Assembly: GCA_013314855.1 (NCBI GenBank)
Contig: JABUEW010000016.1
Span: 1-47,203, forward strand
Source: Bacillota bacterium
GTDB taxonomy: Bacteria > Bacillota > Clostridia > Acetivibrionales > DUMC01
Length of the DNA stretch: 47,203 nt
Direction of reading: 5' to 3'
Shown here: positions 7,868-17,541 of the stretch, piece by piece
Numbering within the stretch: the first letter of the stretch is position 1
Layout of the letters: every line of letters begins with the position of its first letter
Notes under the pieces: generated by a model
What the model was told of the DNA's origin: nothing
What the model saw: the letters and a program-made list of their open reading frames with translations, nothing else
Database searches by the model: none
Translations under genes and position numbers: made by a program

Positions 7868-8311
7868 TTAAATTCTTATAACTTTTTCAATATCCATCAA
7901 TATAATTACTCTGTCTTTAATCCTTCCTAATCCTGAAAAATAGTCTCTTGAATTTTCATCTCCTATACCGGATACTTCCTCTATACACTCTTTATCAAGT
8001 TGGACAACTTCAAGTACGCGATCAACTTTAATTCCTACAGTCATATCATCTATGTCTACCACAATAATTTTTGTATCTTCTGTATCTTCAACAGGTTGAA
8101 GGTTAAGTTTGCGCCTAAGTTCAAGTACCGGGACTATGTCCCCTCTTAAATTTATTACGCCTTTTATATATGGAGGTACACCCGGAACTCTTGTTATAGG
8201 CAAGTTATTTTCAATAATTGTAGTTATATTCCGGATATCCATTCCGTATTCATCTTCACCTAATTTAAAACTTAAAACTTGAATAATATTTGGAGTTTTT
8301 AATCCTTCCAT
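7868..8311 (-). CDS. cheW: Chemotaxis coupling protein CheW
   Basis: A single CheW domain of 147 residues linking receptors to CheA. The typical core is present: LGEDEYGMDI, then ITRVPGVPPYIKGVINLRG, IVPVLELRRK and TKIIVVDID. A strong GGGGAGG ribosome site precedes the ATG. It lies 65 bases after cheA and before cheC, the usual Firmicutes order. Confidence 0.95.
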   Translation of the reverse strand: MEGLKTPNIIQVLSFKLGEDEYGMDIRNITTIIENNLPITRVPGVPPYIKGVINLRGDIVPVLELRRKLNLQPVEDTEDTKIIVVDIDDMTVGIKVDRVLEVVQLDKECIEEVSGIGDENSRDYFSGLGRIKDRVIILMDIEKVIRI

Positions 8312-8376
8312 GTAAACCTCCCCTTTCTTTTTGCCTCACTGTCTCTTTGTTATATGACCTTTTTTACAATTTTTTC

Positions 8377-10341
8377 CTACTGTGCAATATAATTCAAATC
8401 CAATATCAAAGCAACTTTACCATCTCCTAGAATTGTCGCTCCAGATATTGTTTTTATCCCTGATAAATATTTACCTACATTTTTAATTACAATTTCCTGT
8501 TGACCTATAAGGTTGTCTACCGCGAGTCCATACAATTTCTCACCCTTGCTGACTATAACTATAGTCATGCTCTGTTTATCTTTTTCGGTCTGTATATCCA
8601 ACACCTGGTTCAGTTTTACAATAGGTATAATTGTTTCACCCATTAACAAAATCTCTCTTTTTTGTACTTCCTTGATTTCTTGAGGCTTAATTTTCACTAT
8701 TTGCTTAACACTGCTTAAAGGTATAGCATACCTTTCCTCCCCTATATAAACAAGTAAAGCCTGTATCATTGCAAGAGTTAAGGGAAGCCGTATTATAAAC
8801 TTGGTCCCTTTACCCTTCCTTGTTTCAATCTCAACTATACCACCTAAAGACTCAATTTTTGTCTTTACAACATCCAATCCTACTCCTCTTCCCGACAAAC
8901 TGCTTATAGTATCTGCTGTACTCATGCTTGGCAAAAACAACAACTCTAGTATCTGCTTCTCTGTTGCAGTCTTTATTTCTTCCAAAGTTGTAATTCCTTT
9001 TTCAATAGCCTTTTCTTTAACCTTTTCTATATTTATACCCTGGCCGTCATCTTCTACCTCTATTACAACATTATCTCCATCCTGGTAAGCTCTTAGGTTA
9101 ATATGTCCCTGTTCCGGCTTCCCTAATGCTAACCGTTTCCCAGGTGTTTCAATCCCATGGTCGACAGAATTCCTTAAAAGATGAACCAAAGGCTCACCTA
9201 TTTCATCTACTACTGTTCTGTCCAATTCTGTATCTTCTCCCGACATTACTAGTACAATTTCTTTACCTAATTTCTTTGATAGATCTCTAATCATCCTCGG
9301 AAATCTGTTAAATACTATCTCAACAGGTACCATTCTTACCTTCATCACTGCATCATGCAAGCTGGAAATAATTCTTTCAAGATGTTTCAGAGACTCTTCA
9401 TATATCTGGCTTTTATCATCATAAACCTCTTCTAACCTGGTTTTCTGAATTATTAATTCTCCTACAAGATTAAGTAAAACATCCAATCTTTGTATATCTA
9501 CTCTTATTGTTTTAGTTGGTCTTGAGTCTTTTATTATAGTAGTCGTAACATCTTTAGAAGCTGCAATATCTTTTTGGGGAATTTCATTTACTTTTTTCAA
9601 AACATCTAATTCCACTTTTTCTACTTCAGCTATCTTGTACAGTTCTTTTATAATTATATCCTTATCTTCCCTTGATATAATAATAACTGAAAACATAAAA
9701 TCAAATTTTTCATCTTCTATATCCATAACTTCAGGTTCGGATTTTATAATATCCGAATACATTTCTAATACTCGGAAAATGACAAAAGCCCTAGCTGACT
9801 TCAATACACACCCTTTATCCAGGTAAATAGTTATTCTATAAACATTCATACCCATTTCATGGGCCTTTTCAATAATATTTTTTACATACTTGTCCAGGTG
9901 CATGATGTTATTTGGTATATTCAGCCTATCATTTTCTTGTGTATCTTCTTCATGAACGCTTTGTCTATCAATGTTTCGTAATTTGTGTATTAAATTATGG
10001 TATTCATTTACCCCTTCATTGCCCGAATTAATAATACTCTTTACATAATCTTCAAGAGCATCAAAAGAACGGAATAAAAGGTTAATTAGTTCTTCACTCA
10101 ACACCAATACGCCATTTTTTACTTTTTGTAAAACATCTTCCATTATATGAGTTAATCCGGACATTTTATTAAATCCCATAGTACCTGCCATACCTTTTAA
10201 AGTATGCGCTATTCTGAAAATACTGTTTAGCAGTGAACTATCCTCCGGATTACTTTCTAATTGCAAAAGTGCTTGATTTAAGTTTTGTAAATTTTCTGTC
10301 GCTTCTTCAATAAAAATGTCAAGATATTGATTTGTACTCAT
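8377..10341 (-). CDS. cheA: Chemotaxis sensor histidine kinase CheA
   Basis: A 654-residue kinase that phosphorylates CheY in response to receptors. Domains in order: Hpt (1-110) with His46 in RIAHTLKGMAGTMGF; a P2-like CheY-binding region (about 150-245); the dimerisation helices (about 275-345); the HATPase domain with LLRNSVDHGIE, EVEDDGQGIN and GRGVGLDVVK; and a C-terminal CheW-like domain from about 520. All kinase boxes look intact. GGGGTGAAG precedes the ATG. The upstream neighbour is a PilZ gene, not cheB. Without cheB in the operon, CheA's output here is CheY; a CheB elsewhere is possible. Confidence 0.96.
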   Translation of the reverse strand: MSTNQYLDIFIEEATENLQNLNQALLQLESNPEDSSLLNSIFRIAHTLKGMAGTMGFNKMSGLTHIMEDVLQKVKNGVLVLSEELINLLFRSFDALEDYVKSIINSGNEGVNEYHNLIHKLRNIDRQSVHEEDTQENDRLNIPNNIMHLDKYVKNIIEKAHEMGMNVYRITIYLDKGCVLKSARAFVIFRVLEMYSDIIKSEPEVMDIEDEKFDFMFSVIIISREDKDIIIKELYKIAEVEKVELDVLKKVNEIPQKDIAASKDVTTTIIKDSRPTKTIRVDIQRLDVLLNLVGELIIQKTRLEEVYDDKSQIYEESLKHLERIISSLHDAVMKVRMVPVEIVFNRFPRMIRDLSKKLGKEIVLVMSGEDTELDRTVVDEIGEPLVHLLRNSVDHGIETPGKRLALGKPEQGHINLRAYQDGDNVVIEVEDDGQGINIEKVKEKAIEKGITTLEEIKTATEKQILELLFLPSMSTADTISSLSGRGVGLDVVKTKIESLGGIVEIETRKGKGTKFIIRLPLTLAMIQALLVYIGEERYAIPLSSVKQIVKIKPQEIKEVQKREILLMGETIIPIVKLNQVLDIQTEKDKQSMTIVIVSKGEKLYGLAVDNLIGQQEIVIKNVGKYLSGIKTISGATILGDGKVALILDLNYIAQ

Positions 10342-10405
10342 TAATAAACTTCACCCCTTTAACACGAATTTACATAAAGTCATTTCTGTGTTTATTTTAT
10401 ATAGT

Positions 10406-11098
10406 TTATATAAGTCCCTTCTTACGGAGTTCTCTTTGCTGTCTGAATATGTATTTAATTATGGTTTCTTTATCATTGTTATCAATAATTTCAAAGGCTA
10501 TCCCTGCTTCAAACTTATAGTTAATATTATGTTCCAGTTTTTCAGTCCTTACAATTCTTCCTAGAAAGTTAATAATAGTATTACTTTGAAGTTTTAACTT
10601 ACATTCAACTAATTGGTTGATGCTCATGTCTTCGTTCAATAGAATGCATATTCCTCCACCGCTTATATTTCTTGTTATGCTTGCACTAAAAGGTTTTTCC
10701 TCTTTTTTATCTTGGAAATTGGCACAATCAAATTTCCTGTATTCTACTGGCAAAGCACATTCAAATCTGTAATAATGACGCCTTTGAATACGTATAATAT
10801 TACCTGTCTTTTCTATCTTAAGAAAAGACATATTGTCCCTTGTTATCCTGTCAATAACCTTTGAATCAAACATATACAGCTTTCCATCAGAAAAAAAATA
10901 TACATGCAAAATCCAGCCAATGCGTATTGGATACACGACTCCTTCATACAAAGGAGCATTAATCACTGCAAATTGATCACTCAATGCCTGTTCAAACTTG
11001 CTTACAAAAACTATATCGATTTTATCATTTTCTTCAGTATATACTTCAAGTTCTAACCTGGTACCGGTTTGAATCTCTGTCAACAACATCCTTTTCAA
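10406..11098 (-). CDS. PilZ-domain c-di-GMP receptor, YcgR/YpfA-like flagellar brake
   Basis: An N-terminal YcgR-type beta domain (about 1-95) precedes a PilZ domain with both c-di-GMP motifs, RRHYYR and NISGGG (the N/DxSxxG motif). YcgR-like proteins slow or stop the flagellar motor when c-di-GMP is high by acting at the switch or stator. The gene lies between flhG and cheA, the position of cheB in B. subtilis. An in-frame ATG at 11140 has no ribosome site. AGGAGG at 11103-11108 points to the TTG at 11098 (short 4-base spacing) or an ATG at 11089, so the exact start is uncertain. PilZ and the binding motifs are clear; the motor target is inferred. Confidence 0.88.
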   Translation of the reverse strand: MKRMLLTEIQTGTRLELEVYTEENDKIDIVFVSKFEQALSDQFAVINAPLYEGVVYPIRIGWILHVYFFSDGKLYMFDSKVIDRITRDNMSFLKIEKTGNIIRIQRRHYYRFECALPVEYRKFDCANFQDKKEEKPFSASITRNISGGGICILLNEDMSINQLVECKLKLQSNTIINFLGRIVRTEKLEHNINYKFEAGIAFEIIDNNDKETIIKYIFRQQRELRKKGLI

Positions 11099-11156
11099 AT
11101 AACCTCCTGTAAAATACCTGATCCCGAGTTTATTTATCATAGCATGTTTGTAATTA

Positions 11157-12071
11157 CTATAGCATACTTGTAAAACCTGCTAAACGCCTTACAAAACTTT
11201 TTATTCCCTTAGGTTTATATTCCAAGAAATAGCTTTCTTCATTAACCAATTTGCCTGTTACCTGTCTTACAAACTTTGAAGCCTGGCTGTTCGGAAAGCT
11301 TAAGGAAAATGGCTGCTGTAATTTTACCGCCTTTACAACCGCTTCATCATACAGTATAACACCTAATGGGTCAAGTTTTGCGTTAAGAAATTTTTCTGAT
11401 ACCAGCATAAGTTTTCTTAGTGCATCATTGCCCTCTTTAACACTTTCCGCTCTATTTACTATTATTTTAATCTTCTTTTCCTTATCCCTGTTTACGATTA
11501 GTTTAATTAATGCATATGCATCCGTGATTGATGTAGGCTCAGGTGTTGTAACAAGTACAATTTCGTCAGCAGCCATTACAAACTTTATTACATTATCTGA
11601 CAAACCTGCTCCCGTATCAATTATTATAATATCGGAAAACCTGTCTAATTGTCCAATATTATTAATAAAACTATTCAATTTGTCTTTACTAAGTTTTATA
11701 AGCTCTTCAACCCCCGACCCTCCCGAAATAAATTTTATACCATTAGGTCCTTCACACATTATCTCTACTATGTTTTTGTTATTATTCAAAGCATCAGCCA
11801 GAGTATATTGAGGTACCAGCCCCAAAAGCACATCGACATTAGCCAGACCTAAATCAGCATCTATTATTATGACTCTAAGTCCGAGCTCACTTAAAGTAAT
11901 AGCTATATTTACAGCCAAATTTGTTTTACCTACGCCACCTTTGCCGCTGGTAACTGTTATTACCCGTGCAGTCTTCTTAACCGGTTCATTTATGTCTGAT
12001 GCCTGTAAATATTGCTGCTTCATCCTTAAATTATCAATAATTTTTCTCAATCTATCTGCCTGATCTTTCAT
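11157..12071 (-). CDS. flhG: Flagellar number regulator FlhG (YlxH), MinD-like ATPase
   Basis: A ParA/MinD-family ATPase of 304 residues with the deviant Walker A motif TSGKGGVGKT (41-50), then VIIIDADLGLANVDVLLGL and IIIIDTGAGLS. A conserved N-terminal segment (DQADRLRKII) matches the DQAxxLR peptide that stimulates the FlhF GTPase. FlhG limits flagellar number and position and aids C-ring assembly. The flhF stop codon directly abuts this ATG with no gap, so the two are coupled. Confidence 0.95.
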   Translation of the reverse strand: MKDQADRLRKIIDNLRMKQQYLQASDINEPVKKTARVITVTSGKGGVGKTNLAVNIAITLSELGLRVIIIDADLGLANVDVLLGLVPQYTLADALNNNKNIVEIMCEGPNGIKFISGGSGVEELIKLSKDKLNSFINNIGQLDRFSDIIIIDTGAGLSDNVIKFVMAADEIVLVTTPEPTSITDAYALIKLIVNRDKEKKIKIIVNRAESVKEGNDALRKLMLVSEKFLNAKLDPLGVILYDEAVVKAVKLQQPFSLSFPNSQASKFVRQVTGKLVNEESYFLEYKPKGIKSFVRRLAGFTSML

Positions 12072-13160
12072 TTATCTTGTACTCCCTAACAAATTTTTTG
12101 TTATCTTATCTATATCCGCAACTTCAATATCATCCGGGACACTCTGTCCTGTTGTAATATAAGAAAGAGCCCTTTTGGTATAATATACCGTATTAAGTAT
12201 AATTCCCTGTGAAGGAGCCTCATCTGCTTTAGTAAATATCAATTTATAATTATTTAAGAAACTATAACTTGCAATTACTTCCCTGGAATTTTTTTTGCTG
12301 GCAGTCATACTCAATACCAGATATACTTCATCAGCCTTAACCGTGTTAATAATATTTTTCAGTTCTTCAAACTGTTTATTATTTTTATGGCTTCTACCGG
12401 CAGTATCAATTAATATTAATTCTTTGTCTTTATAGCTGTTTATCACATCCTTTACTTCACTTCCGGAGTATACAATAGATAAGGGTATGCCTAATATATC
12501 GGCATATGTTTTTAACTGCTCAACTGCTGCAATTCTATATGTATCGGCTGTTATCAAAGCAACATCCCTGTTGTGGTTTATTGAATAATGAGCTGCAATT
12601 TTGGCAAGAGTAGTTGTCTTACCTACTCCTGTTGGGCCTGTAAATATAATTACTGTAGGCTTTTCTTCTTCTTTGATACGGATAGTATCCGGAGTTTTGA
12701 GTATTTCCGCTATACAGCTATAGAGGACGGATATAAAATCATTGACGCTGTTGTTCTCATCTGTTTTTTCTCCGGCCTTTTCAATTAGTGCTCTGGCAAT
12801 TTCCTCGTCAACATCATTTTTTACAAGATTATTGTAAAATAACTGCATTATATTTGTATAAGATTGCAGGTAAGAAGGCTGCTCATTTAATTTTGCAGAG
12901 TATGAGGAATTTTGCATTTGCATATATATTCTATTGAGAATTTCCTCCATATTATTTACTTTTGATTCAAGATCAGAACCCAATTTCTTTGATTCATCCA
13001 AGGCGGCAATAACTTCAACCATGGGTTTAGAAAACAACTTAAGTAATCCTTTTTGTCTAATATTTCTTGTATTGAGAATTAAGGCTTCATTTCCCAGATC
13101 CATTTTTACTTTTAAAATAGCTTCTTGCAAGTTACTTCCCATATAACGTTTGATTTTCAT
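12072..13160 (-). CDS. flhF: Flagellar placement SRP-type GTPase FlhF
   Basis: A 362-residue SRP-family GTPase that marks the flagellar assembly site. An N-terminal basic region (MKIKRYMGSNLQEA) is followed by a helical N domain (about 90-160) and the G domain: GPTGVGKT (175-182), TYRIAAVEQLKTYA, LILIDTAGRSH and FTKADEA. All GTP-binding motifs are present. It starts two bases after the flhA stop codon and lies directly before flhG, the usual pair. Confidence 0.96.
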   Translation of the reverse strand: MKIKRYMGSNLQEAILKVKMDLGNEALILNTRNIRQKGLLKLFSKPMVEVIAALDESKKLGSDLESKVNNMEEILNRIYMQMQNSSYSAKLNEQPSYLQSYTNIMQLFYNNLVKNDVDEEIARALIEKAGEKTDENNSVNDFISVLYSCIAEILKTPDTIRIKEEEKPTVIIFTGPTGVGKTTTLAKIAAHYSINHNRDVALITADTYRIAAVEQLKTYADILGIPLSIVYSGSEVKDVINSYKDKELILIDTAGRSHKNNKQFEELKNIINTVKADEVYLVLSMTASKKNSREVIASYSFLNNYKLIFTKADEAPSQGIILNTVYYTKRALSYITTGQSVPDDIEVADIDKITKNLLGSTR

Positions 13161-13162
13161 TT

Positions 13163-15187
13163 TCAGACACTCACCATCCCAATAGATTGGACTTCTATCG
13201 CCGTATCTAATTCGTTGTAGGACAATACTATTAAATCAGGCAATACATGTTCCGTCAATCTTTTAAAATATAAACGTACAACCGGAGATGTCAGGATTAC
13301 AGGTTGTTGCCCAAGCTCAACAAATTTTTGAATTTGCTTCGAAACATTCTTTATAATGTTATCCGCTATACCGGGTTCTAAAGCTAGATACGACCCGGTT
13401 TCCGTCTTTTGTATCGAATTCATAATAATTTTTTCCAATTCAGGATCCAGTGTAATAACTTTAGATTTTCCTTCACTAAAATACCTTTTTGATATAGACC
13501 TACCCAAGGCTTGCCTTACATATTCCGTTAACATATCCGTATCCCGCGTAACCGGAGCATAATCTGCCAATGTTTCCAGTATTGTAACCATATCTCTTAT
13601 ACAAACTCCTTCTTTCAAAAGATTGGCAAGCACCTTCTGTATTTCCCCTACTGTCATTAATTTTGGAACCAATTCTTCTATAATAACAGGATGGCTTTGT
13701 TTCACATTATCTATTAAAGACTGGACATCCTGCCTCCCTAAAAGCAAATGTGCATATTGCTTTATAACCTCCGTCAGGTGGGTTGCAATAACCGACGGAG
13801 GGTCCACAACAGTGTAACCCAACATTTCGGCCTTATCTGTTTCATTTTCATTAATCCACACTGCAGGCAACCCAAAAGCCGGTTCAATAGTTTTTATACC
13901 GTCTATTTCTTCTTCTACTATACCTGGGTTTACAGCAAGAAAATGGTCAGTCATCAATTCTCCCCTTGCAGCTTCTACCCCCTTGATTTTTATAACATAT
14001 TCATTCGGGTTTAACTGGATATTATCCCTGAGTCTGATAATTGGGACAATCACCCCCATCTCAAGGGCCAACTGCCTTCTTATCATAACCACTCTGTCCA
14101 AAAGGTCTCCCCCCTGGTTAACATCTGCCATAGGAATTATAGCATAACCAAATTCAAGTTCGATGGGATCTACCTGTAATAGAGGTATGACACTTTCAGG
14201 TTTTCTTATTTCAGCTGCTTCAGTTTCTTTCTCTTCTTCTGCTTCTTGTTTTATCTCTTTCTTTTTCTGTTTTGAAATGGTATAGCCAATAAAGGCAAGT
14301 ATTGCAGAAAGTAAAAGAAAAGGAACCCTTGCTAAAAAGAATGAAAGTACAAAGCTCATTCCTGATGCAATGTATATTACTTTGGAATTGCTGAATACTT
14401 GCTCAAGGATGTCATCACTTATATCCGACTCTGAAGCAGCCCTGGTTACAACAAAGCTGGTAGCTGTAGATATCATAAGCGCAGGAATCTGGCTTACAAG
14501 GCCATCGCCTATTGTTAAAATAGTATAATTCTGTAAGGCTTCTTTAAACTCTTCTCCCCTCATAACCATACCTATGATAAGTCCGCCTGTAATGTTTAAA
14601 AGTGTTATAATTATTCCGGCAATAGCATCATTTTTTACAAACTTACTAGCTCCATCCATTGCCCCGTAAAAGTCAGCTTCCTTTTGAATTTTCTTTCTCC
14701 TTTCTTTTGCTTCATTTTCACTTATAATGCCTGTATTAAGGTCGGCGTCTATAGCCATCTGTTTTCCGGGCATGGCATCTAATGTAAACCTAGCTGCAAC
14801 TTCAGCAATCCTTTCAGACCCCTTTGTTATTACCAGGAAATTCACAATCATTATTATAAGGAATATAATAAAACCAACTACAGAATTATCTCTAGCTACA
14901 AACCTGCCGAAACCATCAATAATTTTTCCCGCCTTACCTTCGGCAAGTATTAATTTTGTTGTAGATACATTTAATGAAAGCCTGAACACTGTTGCAAAAA
15001 CCAGAAAAGAAGGAAAAATAGACAGTTGCAACGCATCTTTTAAATATATGGTATTTAAAAGAATGATGGCTGATAACATTATATTGATTGAAAGAAGTAC
15101 ATCAAGTATAAAATCCGGTATAGGTAATATAAACACAAGTGTAACAGCAACCAGCATAATAGGAACCGATATATCCCGAAACTTCAT
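13163..15187 (-). CDS. flhA: Flagellar export gate protein FlhA
   Basis: A 674-residue core of the type III export gate. The N-terminal half has about eight membrane helices with the FHIPEP signature region (near KQMAIDADLNTGII and the DGA segment). The C-terminal half (from about 310) is the cytoplasmic nonameric ring domain that docks export substrates and chaperones. A short charged linker rich in Glu/Lys (about 300-325) joins them. GGGGGCGA precedes the ATG. It sits between flhB and flhF, the standard order. Confidence 0.97.
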   Translation of the reverse strand: MKFRDISVPIMLVAVTLVFILPIPDFILDVLLSINIMLSAIILLNTIYLKDALQLSIFPSFLVFATVFRLSLNVSTTKLILAEGKAGKIIDGFGRFVARDNSVVGFIIFLIIMIVNFLVITKGSERIAEVAARFTLDAMPGKQMAIDADLNTGIISENEAKERRKKIQKEADFYGAMDGASKFVKNDAIAGIIITLLNITGGLIIGMVMRGEEFKEALQNYTILTIGDGLVSQIPALMISTATSFVVTRAASESDISDDILEQVFSNSKVIYIASGMSFVLSFFLARVPFLLLSAILAFIGYTISKQKKKEIKQEAEEEKETEAAEIRKPESVIPLLQVDPIELEFGYAIIPMADVNQGGDLLDRVVMIRRQLALEMGVIVPIIRLRDNIQLNPNEYVIKIKGVEAARGELMTDHFLAVNPGIVEEEIDGIKTIEPAFGLPAVWINENETDKAEMLGYTVVDPPSVIATHLTEVIKQYAHLLLGRQDVQSLIDNVKQSHPVIIEELVPKLMTVGEIQKVLANLLKEGVCIRDMVTILETLADYAPVTRDTDMLTEYVRQALGRSISKRYFSEGKSKVITLDPELEKIIMNSIQKTETGSYLALEPGIADNIIKNVSKQIQKFVELGQQPVILTSPVVRLYFKRLTEHVLPDLIVLSYNELDTAIEVQSIGMVSV

Positions 15188-15229
15188 TAATATTTTCGCC
15201 CCCTTTTCTGTAGTTTGTTTTTTAGTCTT

Positions 15230-16363
15230 TTAGTCTGTTTTTACTATTCCTTTCAAATTATATATATAAGCAAGTATTTCGGCAACTGCCTGATAAAGCT
15301 CGGGAGGTATTGCCTGTCCAACCTCAACCGTATTATAAATAATCCTTGCTAATTCTTTGTTTTCAACTATTTCTACCTCGTTTTCCCTTGCTATATCTTT
15401 TATTCTTAAGGCAATATAATTTTGCCCTTTAGCCACTACAATAGGTGCATCATGAATATTTGAATCGTATTTTATAGCAACAGCATAATGAGTAGGATTT
15501 GTTATTACTACATCAGCGCTCTGGACTTCATGCATCATTCTTTTCATAGACATTTGTCTCTGTTTTTGTTTAATTCTTGACTTAACTTCAGGATTACCTT
15601 CAACTTGTTTGTACTCCTCTTTTATTTCTTGTTTTGACATCTTTAAATTTTTTTCATACTCCCACCATTGATACCCATAATCCGCTATTCCAAATACAAC
15701 TAACACCATGCATATTTTCAGTGCTGTGTTTATGACTGTATTAATTATATATATTCCTGATTCCCCTACCCCTATATACATTAACTTTAATATATTAAAA
15801 CCCTCTCCTTTTAAACTAAGGTATGCTACATAACCTACTACAACTATTTTAATTAATGCTTTAAAAAGTTCAGCCGCCCCACGAGAAGAAAATATCCTCT
15901 TAAAGCCTTGCATAGGATTTATTCTGCTTAACTTCATTGTAATAGGTTCTATTGTAAATATAAAACCAACTTGGGCATATGTTCCTGCTAAACCTGCTAT
16001 AACAGCAACACCAATAATTGGACCAGCTGTTTTCAATAGTATTGTAATAATATCAATAAATAAACCTGAGAAACCCTCTATCGTATAAAGAGCTTCTATA
16101 CTATCCATATACTGGACCAATGCCTTGTTTATAAACACTGTTACCTCTTCATAAACCTGTTTTCCAAAAGCCTTCATACATAAAAATACTAATAGCAGTA
16201 AAAAGGCAGAAGATATTTCTTTGCTCTGGAACACTTGCCCCTTTTTTTTGGCATCCTGTCTTTTCTTCGGAGTGGCTTTTTCAGTTTTACTTTCTTTGTC
16301 TTCAGCAAATAACTGAAGGTTAACTACAAGAAATCTTTTATTATCTTCTCTATTTTTTCTCAT
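15230..16363 (-). CDS. flhB: Flagellar export switch protein FlhB
   Basis: Export gate component that switches secretion from rod/hook to filament substrates. There are four membrane helices (between about 50 and 225), then a cytoplasmic domain with the autocleavage site NPTH (289-292) in VVITNPTHYAVAIKYD. The N-terminal DKESKTEKATPKKRQDAKKK basic segment is typical. Length 377 is normal. Its ATG overlaps the fliR stop by four bases (ATGA), showing coupling. Confidence 0.97.
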   Translation of the reverse strand: MRKNREDNKRFLVVNLQLFAEDKESKTEKATPKKRQDAKKKGQVFQSKEISSAFLLLLVFLCMKAFGKQVYEEVTVFINKALVQYMDSIEALYTIEGFSGLFIDIITILLKTAGPIIGVAVIAGLAGTYAQVGFIFTIEPITMKLSRINPMQGFKRIFSSRGAAELFKALIKIVVVGYVAYLSLKGEGFNILKLMYIGVGESGIYIINTVINTALKICMVLVVFGIADYGYQWWEYEKNLKMSKQEIKEEYKQVEGNPEVKSRIKQKQRQMSMKRMMHEVQSADVVITNPTHYAVAIKYDSNIHDAPIVVAKGQNYIALRIKDIARENEVEIVENKELARIIYNTVEVGQAIPPELYQAVAEILAYIYNLKGIVKTD

Positions 16364-17154
16364 TGCCCAGACATCATTCCTTTTATAAGAATGTCCATTT
16401 CATTACTAATTTCTGAAAACAACCCTGTTAATAACTCTATAAACATTGGTATTGATATTAACATAATTGCAATGCCAAGGGCTATTTTTAAAGGCATTCC
16501 CACAATAAAAACATTAAACTGGGGAATTGTTCTTGATATAACGCCCAAAGCAATATCGGCAATTAGGATTGATGCTGTCACAGGAGCAGCAATCTTAAAT
16601 CCTAATATAAAAATGCTGCCGAATATCCTCAAAACATCGTTAATCATATTTTCTTCAAAACCTGCACTGCCTAGAGGAATATGTTTATAACTTTCAAACA
16701 GAGCTTTTATCAAAATGTGGTGCCCCCTAAAGGCTAAAAACGCCACCATGGTAAGTATAAAGTAAAAATTCGAAGTAATTGGTACCTGAATGCTGCTTAA
16801 AGGGTCTATTACATTAACAACCCCAAATCCAATTTGCATGTCTATAAGTTGCCCGGCAACATAAATAGCTGTAAACATGGCATATGAAACAAATCCCAAT
16901 GTCAACCCAACAACCGATTCTTTAAAAAGGAGAAAGGTATAGTAATATATATCTCCTTTTTTATCCAGGAACTGTTCGTCAAAAGTAGTTTTATCTATAA
17001 TATTATACAGCACCGCTGTCAGTAACAGTGAAAAACCAACTTTAATAATTACGGGTACATTTCTTCTGCCAAACAAAGGAGCAACTATAAAAAAGCCTAA
17101 CATCCTAACAAATATTAAAAAGAAATTAAATACTTCCAACTCTAACCCTGCCAT
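16360..17154 (-). CDS. fliR: Flagellar export gate protein FliR
   Basis: A 264-residue polytopic membrane protein forming the FliPQR export pore. Hydrophobic segments alternate through the whole length, including the conserved ELEVFNFFLIFVRMLGFF N-terminus and the GFGVVNVIDPLSSIQVP segment. GAAGG precedes the ATG. It is encoded between fliQ and flhB as in most bacteria. Confidence 0.95.
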   Translation of the reverse strand: MAGLELEVFNFFLIFVRMLGFFIVAPLFGRRNVPVIIKVGFSLLLTAVLYNIIDKTTFDEQFLDKKGDIYYYTFLLFKESVVGLTLGFVSYAMFTAIYVAGQLIDMQIGFGVVNVIDPLSSIQVPITSNFYFILTMVAFLAFRGHHILIKALFESYKHIPLGSAGFEENMINDVLRIFGSIFILGFKIAAPVTASILIADIALGVISRTIPQFNVFIVGMPLKIALGIAIMLISIPMFIELLTGLFSEISNEMDILIKGMMSGQ

Positions 17155-17195
17155 TACCTTCTCTCATTTCTTAACACATAAATTTACTTCGCATC

Positions 17196-17465
17196 TTATT
17201 TAATGTACTCGTCTATATTCAAATATAAGCTTTTTGTAAATTCTATCAATTTAACCAACATCCATGGTCCAAACAATACCAGAGATATTATTACTGCAAG
17301 AATTTTAGGAACAAAAGAAAGGGTTTGCTCATGTATTTGTGTGGTTGCTTGAAATATGCTGACAGCAAGGCCTACTATTAAACTTACCCCCAATATAGGT
17401 GCAGATACATACAGCACAGTTAAAAGTGACTGTTGTGCAATACTTGACACAGTACTCATATCCAT
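17196..17465 (-). CDS. fliQ: Flagellar export gate protein FliQ
   Basis: An 89-residue protein with two membrane helices separated by the family signature around FQATTQIHEQTLSFVPK. Four copies assemble round FliP/FliR in the export gate. GGGGGATG precedes the ATG. The gap to fliP (76 bases) holds a heptad-repeat island. Confidence 0.96.
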   Translation of the reverse strand: MDMSTVSSIAQQSLLTVLYVSAPILGVSLIVGLAVSIFQATTQIHEQTLSFVPKILAVIISLVLFGPWMLVKLIEFTKSLYLNIDEYIK

Positions 17466-17497
17466 TTACATCCCCCCTATCTCCCTAACTTATTGTC

Positions 17498-17539
17498 CTC
17501 CAATCTCCCACCTCTAACTTCTAACCTCTCACCTCTAAC
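17498..17539 (-). repeat. Purine-rich heptad tandem repeat between fliP and fliQ
   Basis: Read on the minus strand, six consecutive 7-base units follow GTTAGAG-like consensus: GTTAGAG, GTGAGAG, GTTAGAA, GTTAGAG, GTGGGAG, ATTGGAG. It fills most of the fliP-fliQ gap and lies within the operon transcript. A related, hairpin-forming island lies after flgE. Confidence 0.75.
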
Positions 17540-17541
17540 TC

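Noticed and set aside
11251-11811. 186-codon plus-strand frame opposite flhG
   Set aside because: Shadow of flhG, with no ribosome site and no recognisable domain; the minus-strand gene has full motifs.
14727-15233. 168-codon plus-strand frame opposite flhA
   Set aside because: Shadow of flhA; Ser/Ile-rich translation typical of antisense frames.
17498-17539. Heptad repeats considered as a CRISPR array
   Set aside because: Units are 7 bases, degenerate and without spacers; no cas genes nearby.
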